5,786 bases of DNA from contig CAZYBP010000057.1 of the NCBI GenBank assembly GCA_964645555.1, positions 1-5,786 on the forward strand, written 5' to 3'. A model generated the notes under the pieces. The model ran no database searches. It saw only the letters and a program-made list of their open reading frames with translations, and was not told where the DNA came from. The DNA comes from 2-02-FULL-38-15 sp964645555. GTDB lineage: Bacteria > Patescibacteriota > Microgenomatia > Daviesbacterales > UBA10151. A program made the translations under genes and the position numbers. Position 1 is the first letter of the stretch; every line of letters begins with the position of its first letter. This document shows, in pieces, positions 1 through 5,671 of the stretch.

Positions 1-1437
1 TTACTCTATTCCTTAGTTGGAAACAGGTATAAAACAAGCCTTCTGGTAAGTTATTTTTTATTGTTATTCTACTCTTATGGTCATGTCTATAGCCCACTGG
101 ATTGGTTATTATATGAATATGCTAACGGTCAAAATAGTATCGGGCTTTTTGTTTTAGGATTAATGCTATCTTTATGGTTAATACTTTTAATAGGTGGCGC
201 AATTTTTATAATTAAGTTACGTAAAAACCTAATTCCGATTACTCAATTAATCAACAAAATCAGTATTTTCTTGATTATTATCTCATTACTTCAGATTTTT
301 TATTTCAATCTAAAATTTAACTACATCTTATCTATAAATCCCTTAACTTCTAAAGTTTCTGGGTTGTCTAATTCAGGAGATAAAAAGACTTCCTTAATAT
401 ATACCAATCTTCCTAATATTTACTATATTATTTTAGATGGATACGCAAACAGCGAAGTCCTGGAGAGAATTTACGGTTATGACAACAATACATTTGAGGC
501 TTTCCTGAAAAAGAAAGGTTTTAACATAGCTTCTAAGGCCCGTAGTAATTACGCCTTAACTTATCTTTCGTTAGCATCCTCGCTTAATATGAAATATATA
601 AATTATCTTGCTGATATGGTAGGTAAGGATTCCACAAATGCGGTTATTGCATCAGACATGCTTAAGAATAACGAACTATTAAAATTCCTCGGAACAAAAG
701 GGTACAAAACTATCAATTTTAACTCTGGAAGAAGAATAAGTAATAATAACAAATTTGCAGATTTAAATATTACCTGCATAAAAGACAATGATTACATAAC
801 CGCTTTACTTTTAACTACAATACTTAGGCCTCTCGAGAATATACTTTCGCTGCAAAACCAACATGAGCGGGTTTTATGTACCTTCTCTAAATTAGCAACT
901 ATCAGAGAAGAGGTTGAAAATCCAATCTTTGTATTTGCTCACATTGTTTCTCCACATCCACCTTTTGTATTCGGGGCTAATGGGGAACCCATTAAAGATA
1001 TACAACTTAACCAAGCAAATAATATAAAGGCTTTTGCAAACAAAGAGGCTTACGTCAACCAATTGAAATTCATTAACAAGAAAATGGAAGAATTAGTTGA
1101 AGAATTAACTTCGGATAAAAATAATCTACCGATAATAATTATACAAGCCGATCACGGTTCAGCTGCAACACCCGGGATGGAAGAATATAATCCAAATTTA
1201 ATTCAGGAAAGGATGAAACCTTTTGTTGCTTCTTATCTACCCGGCAAAAATAACTTTATCCATGAATCGGTAACCCCTGTAAATATTTTTCGGTTAATCT
1301 TTAACAATTACTTCAATACAAATTATCAAATACTGGAGAACAGGGTATACTTTTCTAGTTACGGAAAACCCTACAATTTTGTTGATGTTACTGACAATAT
1401 TTGGCAAAAGGACACAGAAGACGTGCCTATTCTTTAA
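1..1437 (+). CDS. Membrane-anchored sulfatase / LTA-synthase-like hydrolase or transferase, 5' partial
   Basis: The frame is open from base 1 (codons tta ctc tat tcc...), so the gene starts upstream of the window. The TTG at 61 lies inside a hydrophobic segment and is not a credible start. Counting codon 1 at base 1, hydrophobic segments lie near residues 13-30, 47-72 and 88-102, followed by an alkaline-phosphatase-fold domain from about 137. Visible family landmarks are D146 in ILDGY (metal ligand), T187 in NYALTYLSLASSLNM at the nucleophile position, H314 and H319 in the AHIVSPHPPF segment, and D384-H385 in QADHG (metal ligands). A Thr nucleophile without a C-x-P-S-R motif resembles phosphoglycerol transferases such as LtaS more than true sulfatases. 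By family it should act on the outer face of the membrane on an envelope polymer or lipid-linked substrate; the substrate is unknown. It ends with TAA and converges with the zinc-ribbon gene. Confidence 0.8.
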   Translation, partial: LLYSLVGNRYKTSLLVSYFLLLFYSYGHVYSPLDWLLYEYANGQNSIGLFVLGLMLSLWLILLIGGAIFIIKLRKNLIPITQLINKISIFLIIISLLQIFYFNLKFNYILSINPLTSKVSGLSNSGDKKTSLIYTNLPNIYYIILDGYANSEVLERIYGYDNNTFEAFLKKKGFNIASKARSNYALTYLSLASSLNMKYINYLADMVGKDSTNAVIASDMLKNNELLKFLGTKGYKTINFNSGRRISNNNKFADLNITCIKDNDYITALLLTTILRPLENILSLQNQHERVLCTFSKLATIREEVENPIFVFAHIVSPHPPFVFGANGEPIKDIQLNQANNIKAFANKEAYVNQLKFINKKMEELVEELTSDKNNLPIIIIQADHGSAATPGMEEYNPNLIQERMKPFVASYLPGKNNFIHESVTPVNIFRLIFNNYFNTNYQILENRVYFSSYGKPYNFVDVTDNIWQKDTEDVPIL

Positions 1438-1537
1438 AAGGCATAATATTCATAATGAAACAAAGCCCGTTAATCCGTTTCCATACTCTCCCTTTTTAAT
1501 CTTGCATCAGAAACAAAGGGCGTTAAATGCGTCTCAA
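1438..1537. other. Convergent intergenic spacer
   Basis: One hundred bases separate the stops of two convergent genes. There is a T-run at 1493-1497 but no stable GC-rich hairpin next to it, so I cannot call an intrinsic terminator for either gene. The only internal structure is a near-repeat of ACAAAGCCCGTTAA (1460-1473) as ACAAAGGGCGTTAA (1513-1526), 12 of 14 identical. Confidence 0.6.
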
Positions 1538-2068
1538 CTATTCTTGCGGGGGTAGGAACTCTTCTCCTGCACTGCTTATTGAAACTTCCCCGGGCTTTAA
1601 CCACCTAATATATGTACAACCCGTAGCTTTACGCTCTGCACTATCCCACCCTGCTGTAGAACACTTCTCCATCTTTTTACCTGAAGAAGTTGTAGCAAGC
1701 ACCAATTTTTTTCCGCATTCCGGACAATCTAAATCAAGCGGTTCCTGAGTTCCATTAATCCACTCAACGTAATCACAACCTGTAGCTTTTCTTGCCTCTT
1801 TATCCCACCCTCCGGCAGAACACTTTTTCATCTTTTTACCAAAACGGGTAAATTGTAAAACCAGGGCCGAATCACATTTAGGACATTTCTCATCCAGCTG
1901 CTGTGGCTCTGTAATTAACCATTTTACATATTCACAACCTTCATTTTTATGTGTTTCCTTATTCCAAAAACCCTTGCTGCAGCGTTGCAACTTTTTCCCT
2001 GTTGAAGTTTCAGTTACCGGAGACAAAGGAGAATTACATTTAGGACAAACATCATTTGTATCACTCAT
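1538..2068 (-). CDS. Triple zinc-ribbon protein, topoisomerase-I C4 zinc-finger type
   Basis: The protein has 176 residues and consists almost only of three tandem Cys4 modules: C8/C11/C30/C45, C62/C65/C83/C98 and C115/C118/C136/C151. Spacing is CPxC-x17/18-C-x14-C in each. Shared positions include a basic GKKxxxC before the third Cys, a W-(N/D)-x-x-x-x-(H/R)-K segment between the third and fourth Cys, and GCxY(V/I)xW at the end. This resembles the C-terminal C4 zinc fingers of type IA topoisomerases, with an insertion between the third and fourth Cys. No catalytic domain is present. The modules probably bind zinc and may bind nucleic acid or protein; the role is not known. ATG at 2068 is the only sensible start, because the first module begins at residue 8. 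The upstream bases (CTAGAAAAT) contain no clear Shine-Dalgarno. The gene ends with TAG and lies 76 bases downstream of the repeat-protein gene on the same strand. Confidence 0.85.
   Translation of the reverse strand: MSDTNDVCPKCNSPLSPVTETSTGKKLQRCSKGFWNKETHKNEGCEYVKWLITEPQQLDEKCPKCDSALVLQFTRFGKKMKKCSAGGWDKEARKATGCDYVEWINGTQEPLDLDCPECGKKLVLATTSSGKKMEKCSTAGWDSAERKATGCTYIRWLKPGEVSISSAGEEFLPPQE
1598..2047 (-). repeat. Three tandem zinc-ribbon modules (protein-level repeat)
   Basis: Module cores lie at 1916-2047, 1757-1885 and 1598-1726, with about 53 residues from one CPxC to the next. Modules 2 and 3 are the closest pair: both have 17 residues between the second and third Cys and share KATGC before the fourth Cys. 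Module 1 has 18 residues and KNEGC. This fits internal duplication, with modules 2 and 3 arising most recently. Confidence 0.8.
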
Positions 2069-2144
2069 ATTTTCTAGATTAGCATATTTAATTAAAGCAA
2101 GTCCACTAATTGAAATAGCTAATATTAATCCTGAAGCTTAAAAA

Positions 2145-2714
2145 TTATTCTGTCTTACCGGTGAGGAGGGCATCAATAATATCATGAGGAAGTGCTACTG
2201 CATTGAGAAGTGCTTTTCTGACTATTCCACCTGCTTCACCACCAATTTCATCAGCTGCTTTCAAAGTTCCCAAGACTGCATCTTTGGCAAGCTCCCCTGA
2301 GTCCCCACCTATATTGTGAGCTGCCTTAATTGCACCGTCTACTGCTGACACTGCTGCTTCTCCCACATCTCCTCCAACTTCCTGTACACCCTTAACTGCC
2401 CCGTGAGCAGCTTCCCTGGTAGCACCACCAACATCTCCACCAACCTCTTTTACCCCTTCAACAGCCCCACTTACCAAACCTGTAACTGCTTGAGTAACTG
2501 ATACTCCAGCATCTGAAACAGCCTTGACTCCTTCGGAAACTACTCTACCTGCTGCATCAACTGATGAAGCAGCAACTTCACCACCGGCTCTCAAGGTATC
2601 TACCAAATTATTCTTTACAATATCTCTGGTGGTAGCAACTACATCACCTGCACCGGAAACTACAGAGGAAAGAGTATTCTTTAAATCATCAGCTAAATTT
2701 GCCATTGTTATCAC
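2145..2714 (-). CDS. Ala/Gly/Val-rich amphipathic repeat protein of unknown function
   Basis: I do not recognise a named family. With the GTG start at 2714 the protein has 189 residues, with no Trp, Tyr, Phe or Cys and a single Pro near the end (ALPHDIID). Its centre is four contiguous 22-residue repeats (2205-2468) of the type GAVKGVQEVGGDVGEAAVSA plus two residues, preceded by a degenerate copy. Small and aliphatic residues alternate with acidic and basic ones, suggesting amphipathic helices broken at a GG(D/E) turn, as in LEA-like, phasin-like or apolipoprotein-like proteins. No signal peptide or hydrophobic transmembrane segment is visible, so a cytoplasmic or membrane-surface location is inferred. 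Start choice is uncertain: GTG 2714 follows GAGGTG (2722-2727) by 7 bases, ATG 2705 (MANLADDL) is the best start codon but sits 16 bases from it, and TTG 2727-2729 overlaps the GAGG. It ends with TAA. Confidence 0.75.
   Translation of the reverse strand: MITMANLADDLKNTLSSVVSGAGDVVATTRDIVKNNLVDTLRAGGEVAASSVDAAGRVVSEGVKAVSDAGVSVTQAVTGLVSGAVEGVKEVGGDVGGATREAAHGAVKGVQEVGGDVGEAAVSAVDGAIKAAHNIGGDSGELAKDAVLGTLKAADEIGGEAGGIVRKALLNAVALPHDIIDALLTGKTE
2205..2468 (-). repeat. Four tandem 66-bp (22-residue) coding repeats
   Basis: The units are 2403-2468, 2337-2402, 2271-2336 and 2205-2270, with no gap between them. The pattern is G(A/T)(V/I/L)(K/E)xxxx(V/I)GG(D/E)xGxxxxxAxx. All four keep the GG at positions 10-11, an acidic residue at 12 and Gly at 14. 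A weaker fifth unit with the same 22-residue length precedes them (2469-2534) but lacks the GG. The DNA copies have diverged, so selection appears to act on the protein pattern rather than recent slippage being the cause. Confidence 0.85.
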
Positions 2715-2742
2715 ACTATCACACCTCAAAAATTATTGTCAA
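2715..2742 (-). promoter_or_regulatory. Possible sigma70-type promoter for the repeat-protein gene
   Basis: A perfect TTGACA lies at 2737-2742. After 16 bases comes GATAGT (2715-2720, 4 of 6 to TATAAT) preceded by TGT, an extended -10 arrangement. Transcription would begin near 2708, leaving almost no leader before ATG 2705 and excluding the GTG at 2714. It therefore competes with the Shine-Dalgarno reading of the same bases; only one of the two can be right as drawn. Confidence 0.35.
2722..2727 (-). promoter_or_regulatory. Possible ribosome binding site GAGGTG for GTG 2714
   Basis: GAGGTG matches the core of AAGGAGGTGAT and lies 7 bases before GTG 2712-2714. It is the reason that start is preferred over ATG 2705. 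It lies inside the spacer of the putative TTGACA promoter. Confidence 0.45.
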
Positions 2743-2774
2743 TAGCTGTTTATCTAATTTCTACTTTCTTAATG

Positions 2775-2793
2775 CTTTATTTTTCAAATAAAG
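2775..2793. other. AT-rich perfect inverted repeat after the five-bladed propeller gene
   Basis: CTTTATTT (2775-2782) and AAATAAAG (2786-2793) form an 8-bp stem with a 3-base loop, 12 bases after the TAA of the minus-strand gene ending at 2806. The stem has one G-C pair and no U-tract follows on either strand. It could be a weak terminator or an mRNA 3'-end hairpin, but it is not a canonical intrinsic terminator. Confidence 0.3.
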
Positions 2794-2805
2794 ACAATTC
2801 ATATT

Positions 2806-3771
2806 TTAGTAAGTTGCATAGTAAATACCCTTTGTGTGTTGGCCAAAGTACATAAACCATTTGCCATTAATTTTTGCCAAGGTTGGATCAGAAGGAGGAT
2901 TGGGCGCAAATTTAGCCATTGAGTCTTTGTTATTAGTAAAGTCAAAGTTTAGCTCAGAAAAGGTTCCATCCTTGTAAGTTACATGGAAAACTCCTGCATA
3001 GCTCCAAACATAAACCCGCATTTCAGAAGGGTCCCATTTTACCCACTCGGCCCCATCCACTGCCCCCAGTAACGTTTCGTTTCTGGAATCAATAGCCAAT
3101 CCTTTCTTTTCAAAATTTAAACCATCTTTGGAGGTTGCCCAAAAATATACATGAGTATCTTTATTAGGAATTTTTTCGCTGGTTTGATATGGCTGATTTA
3201 TTGTCCCGCGATAAAGCATAATAAAAGTGCCATCCTCTAACCAGACAGTACTCTGGGCACCGACGTTTTCTAAACTAAATCCCTGTTCGTTACTATCAAT
3301 CCGTATTCCGGGCTCATCGGTCCAGGAAAGTCCATCAGAGGAAATAGCGCTTTTAATAACACCGGCATTTTGAAAATACATCCGCCAAGTGCCATCAGAC
3401 AGTTTAACAACATCCGGGAAAATCGCCCATTTCATTCGTATCCCTTCCTCTTGTTTCCAGTTGACCCCATCTTGAGAAACAGCTGAATAAACTTGCCCCT
3501 CAAACCCTACTGTTTCTGGCTCAGCGCTGTAGTATATCCGATACTGACCATCCCCTAAATCAACTACTTCAGCATCGGCAAAGGTACCGGGAATAACCGG
3601 TCCGACTTCTTGCCAGGACTGGCTCTTTTCAGGACCAAACCTTTGTCCGGTAAACCGTAAGAGGCCGAAAGCTGCCACTGCAACTATTGCCAGAATGCCT
3701 ATTATCAAAAAAGGATGGGAAAAACCCTTCGACTCATTACATTCGCTCAGGACACGGCCTTTTTGATCCAT
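2806..3771 (-). CDS. Membrane-anchored five-bladed beta-propeller protein (GH43/GH32-like fold), function unassigned
   Basis: The protein has 321 residues: a polar N-terminus (1-18), one transmembrane helix (about 20-40), a short linker and a domain outside the membrane. The domain has five repeats in which a D-x-x-(V/L) strand is followed by (D)G-x-(W/Y)-x-(M/I)-Y and an S-x-DG-x-x-W strand: about 64-105, 118-158, 170-222, 237-276 and 292-321. Examples are DGQYRIYYSA with SQDGVNW, and DGTWRMYF with SSDGLSW. Five such blades are typical of the GH32/43/62/68/117/130 fold and related sialidase-like proteins. Acidic residues start blades 1, 2 and 5 (D66, D120, D295), but the EGP-type acid motif of GH43 is missing and blade 3 has QSTVW instead, so activity is doubtful. 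Carbohydrate binding or hydrolysis at the surface is inferred. Its ATG abuts the TAA of the upstream gene and is preceded by GGAGG. Confidence 0.75.
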   Translation of the reverse strand: MDQKGRVLSECNESKGFSHPFLIIGILAIVAVAAFGLLRFTGQRFGPEKSQSWQEVGPVIPGTFADAEVVDLGDGQYRIYYSAEPETVGFEGQVYSAVSQDGVNWKQEEGIRMKWAIFPDVVKLSDGTWRMYFQNAGVIKSAISSDGLSWTDEPGIRIDSNEQGFSLENVGAQSTVWLEDGTFIMLYRGTINQPYQTSEKIPNKDTHVYFWATSKDGLNFEKKGLAIDSRNETLLGAVDGAEWVKWDPSEMRVYVWSYAGVFHVTYKDGTFSELNFDFTNNKDSMAKFAPNPPSDPTLAKINGKWFMYFGQHTKGIYYATY

Positions 3772-5667
3772 TTAGTTTCCTCCAGAACAATCTTTGGAAC
3801 AATTTTCTTTGGATTCTCCCAATCCAGGCTCGCATAAATCATTACCACAGACAGCCTGACCTGTCGATTCTCCCGACCGTTTCTGATCAGTAACGGAGCT
3901 TTGTGGCGGAAGTTCGGGCTTTTGATTTATTGAGTCAGATTTAGGCCTAAAGATATTTTTGATGAAATCAATAATAATCTCCAAAAGTCCAGGTTCTCTG
4001 TCACTGTTTTTGGCCACCATTTCCGGACTGCCTTGATCCACCACCCCAAAGTTTGCAACTTGTACTTCCGGCAATGGTTCAATCACATTCTTACACTCAA
4101 ATATTTTATTCTCATCAGCAAAACTTTCAAAAAAGTAAATTGAACCACCTGTACCGGCAGCAATATACTTACCATTTTTAGAAATAGCCAACTCCTCTAA
4201 ATATTCATTAAAGGTAACCTCTTTACTATCTTTAGATCCTTTTTGTAAAATGTGCACTTTATTATCCACTCCTCCTGCTGCCAGAAACGAACCGTCATCA
4301 GAAATAGCCATAGCCCCCATGGCTTTTCCCAAAGGCCATTTTCCCAATGGGGTATTGCTATCCTTACCAAATAGATAAGCATCCCCTGCCATAGTCACCA
4401 CCCCGATATTTCTCCCATCAGAGGAAAACCCTAAACCCCGGGCTGCCCGCTGTTTTCCGTCCTCAAATTTCCATAAAGGTTTAGTAGAATCCTTGGAAAA
4501 TAAAAGCACGACCGACGAGTCAGGTCCACCTTCAGTCGTAAAAACAGCTAATTTTCCATCTGCGCTAATTTTGCTTTTGGAGATAGGTGAATCATAAGTT
4601 AATGGTTCACTTCTCATCACTGGTTTGTTGGAATCCTTAGAAAAAATATAAGCCCTCCTGTCCGGACAGCCTGTGGCCCCGGCAATAAATTTACCATCAT
4701 CCGATAAAGAAACGTCATGGAAATTACCAGAAGCATGGTATTGCCAAAGAGGAATTGCTGATTTATCATTCCATAAAATCAGCAGGTTGGAATTGACATT
4801 TGATTCTTCCCCTGCCGTCCCCGCAGCCATATATTTTCNNNNNNNNNNATCCCTGGAAATGGCAACATTATAGGAATTATTATTATTTTTCTGGTATTTC
4901 CACAAAGGCTTACTGCTTGATTTATCAAATAGTAAGGTAGTCTCACCAATAGCAGCAATTATTTTTGAACCATCTCCGGAAATATCCACTCCTCCTTTAA
5001 CATCATCACCAATGCGGCAATCCTCACAGTTAAACTGCCACAAAGGTTTATTTTTTGAGGTATCAAATAAATAAACATGCTGGGAAGTTTTGGTAGCCAG
5101 ATATTTACCATCATCAGACAAAGCCACCCCTCCCACCCACTCCTTGCCTGTGGGAAACTGTAAAACTTTTTTTCCGGAAGAAGGATCAATTAAAGCAATT
5201 TCATTTTTATCAAAAGCGCTCTCAAACAAAACCGGACCATTATCCGGAGAATCAATAATTGAGTCGCGGGTCTTACCTAAACCATTGGAAGCTTCAAAAT
5301 AATAAAAATTAGAACCTAATTTATTGGGGACAAGCTCATATTCATATTTAACACCCTTTCTGAAGTCAAAAGCACTGGGATCAGCTTTTGTCATATCAAA
5401 CATCTTGCCGTTGAAATAAATTTTCATATATTCTGGAGCCTTGCCCGCTTTATCTTGATAAATGGTGGAATAAGTGTATCTTTGGCAAGGAGGGCCCCAG
5501 TTAGGGTAAACATGGCCATTTTGCAGAATCGGATCATTAGGAGTTTTTGGCAGCTTGGGAACAATTCCAATACTGGTTCCAAACCCTGGCTGTTTGATTT
5601 CAGCTGAAACGACCGTCGGAATTACACCCATCAGTACAACCAAAATCAGCAGTTTAACAATTTTCAC
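3772..5667 (-). CDS. Secreted WD40-type beta-propeller protein with Ig-like domain and C-terminal CGNxxCEPG tail
   Basis: The translation has 631 residues including four undetermined ones. Residues 1-22 form a signal peptide (K2, K5, hydrophobic 6-20, VSA cleavage site). Residues about 53-145 look like an Ig-like sandwich (YTYSTIYQDKAGKAPEYMKI; YYFEASNGLGKTRD). Residues about 150-515 carry eight repeats of the form (A/S)(I/L)S-x-DGK(Y/F)-(I/L)A-x-G...(V/A)Y(L/I)F-x-K-(D/S)-S-x-KPLW-x-(Y/F), a WD40/PQQ-like propeller. A Pro/Ser-rich linker follows, with a hydrophobic stretch LLEIIIDFIKNIF at 561-573, then C607GNDLC612EPG...C623SKDC627. It should act outside the cell; ligand binding or surface interaction is inferred and no catalytic motif is seen. 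The start is GTG 5665-5667, chosen because it restores the whole signal peptide and has GGTGAT 8 bases upstream. The gene is interrupted by a 10-N gap at 4839-4848. It begins 4 bases after the preceding stop. Confidence 0.82.
   Translation of the reverse strand: MKIVKLLILVVLMGVIPTVVSAEIKQPGFGTSIGIVPKLPKTPNDPILQNGHVYPNWGPPCQRYTYSTIYQDKAGKAPEYMKIYFNGKMFDMTKADPSAFDFRKGVKYEYELVPNKLGSNFYYFEASNGLGKTRDSIIDSPDNGPVLFESAFDKNEIALIDPSSGKKVLQFPTGKEWVGGVALSDDGKYLATKTSQHVYLFDTSKNKPLWQFNCEDCRIGDDVKGGVDISGDGSKIIAAIGETTLLFDKSSSKPLWKYQKNNNNSYNVAISRDXXXXKYMAAGTAGEESNVNSNLLILWNDKSAIPLWQYHASGNFHDVSLSDDGKFIAGATGCPDRRAYIFSKDSNKPVMRSEPLTYDSPISKSKISADGKLAVFTTEGGPDSSVVLLFSKDSTKPLWKFEDGKQRAARGLGFSSDGRNIGVVTMAGDAYLFGKDSNTPLGKWPLGKAMGAMAISDDGSFLAAGGVDNKVHILQKGSKDSKEVTFNEYLEELAISKNGKYIAAGTGGSIYFFESFADENKIFECKNVIEPLPEVQVANFGVVDQGSPEMVAKNSDREPGLLEIIIDFIKNIFRPKSDSINQKPELPPQSSVTDQKRSGESTGQAVCGNDLCEPGLGESKENCSKDCSGGN
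3778..3783 (-). promoter_or_regulatory. Ribosome binding site GGAGGA inside the upstream gene's last codons
   Basis: The last sense codons of the WD40-type gene, GGA GGA AAC (Gly-Gly-Asn), supply GGAGG 7 bases before the ATG at 3769-3771. The stop TAA (3772-3774) directly touches that ATG. This fixes the downstream start and implies translational coupling. Confidence 0.8.
3787..3849 (-). other. C-terminal Cys-rich motif CGNDLCEPG...NCSKDC
   Basis: Four cysteines (C607, C612, C623, C627 of the WD40-type protein) sit in the pattern C-G-N-x-x-C-E-P-G-x-G-E-x6-C-x3-C within the last 25 residues. Related CGNGxCEPGE...NCPxDC tails are common on secreted proteins of uncultured bacteria and archaea. 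Two disulfides are likely; a role in surface attachment or stability is inferred. Confidence 0.65.
4123..5127 (-). repeat. Eight WD40-like propeller repeats (protein-level)
   Basis: DG-type strands begin near residues 182 (ALSDDGKYLA), 228 (DISGDGSKII), 269 (AISRD plus gap, KYMAAG), 320 (SLSDDGKFIA), 367 (KISADGKLAV), 413 (GFSSDGRNIG), 454 (AISDDGSFLA) and 494 (AISKNGKYIA). Spacing is 40-51 residues. Most units carry a second strand ending KPLW(K/Q)(F/Y). Unit 8 has NG in place of DG and no PLW strand, so it may close the ring with the first strands (about 150-171). This gives a seven- or eight-bladed propeller; I cannot decide which by eye. Confidence 0.7.
4839..4848. other. Assembly gap of 10 Ns inside the WD40-type gene
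   Basis: Ten Ns interrupt the third propeller repeat. The minus-strand context is AGG GAT [10 N] GA AAA TAT ATG. Ten leaves the same frame as one base, and a single G would give S-R-D-G-K-Y-M-A-A-G, matching the other repeats exactly. The Ns are probably a fixed-size scaffolding placeholder. Confidence 0.95.
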
Positions 5668-5671
5668 TTTT

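Noticed and set aside
603..788. Antisense open frame within the sulfatase-like gene
   Set aside because: It lies entirely within a gene with clear family motifs, has no start signal of its own, and its hydrophobic translation is the complement of Asn/Lys-rich codons.
1457..1481. GAAAC...GTTTC inverted repeat near the end of the sulfatase-like gene, considered as a terminator
   Set aside because: The stem is only 5 bp with a 15-base loop, and the nearest T-run begins 12 bases later.
1527..1748. Plus-strand open frame opposite the zinc-ribbon gene
   Set aside because: The minus strand carries 12 regularly spaced cysteines in three modules; the plus frame has no domain and is a shadow.
2069..2144. 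Possible promoter or terminator in the 76-base gap before the zinc-ribbon gene
   Set aside because: No -35/-10 pair with acceptable spacing and no hairpin plus U-tract was found; TTGCTT and TATGCT are present but only 8 bases apart.
2205..2468. Regular 66-bp periodicity, considered as a CRISPR array or minisatellite
   Set aside because: The units are diverged at DNA level, contiguous without spacers, an exact multiple of three and fully coding, so this is a protein repeat.
2524..2745. Plus-strand Thr/Ala/Pro-rich open frame opposite the repeat protein
   Set aside because: Its low-complexity composition is just the complement of the Ala/Gly/Val repeat codons, and no ribosome binding site precedes it.
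4197..5302. Several 60-76-codon open frames on both strands within the WD40-type gene
   Set aside because: All overlap a continuous frame with signal peptide and regular propeller repeats; their translations show no family features.
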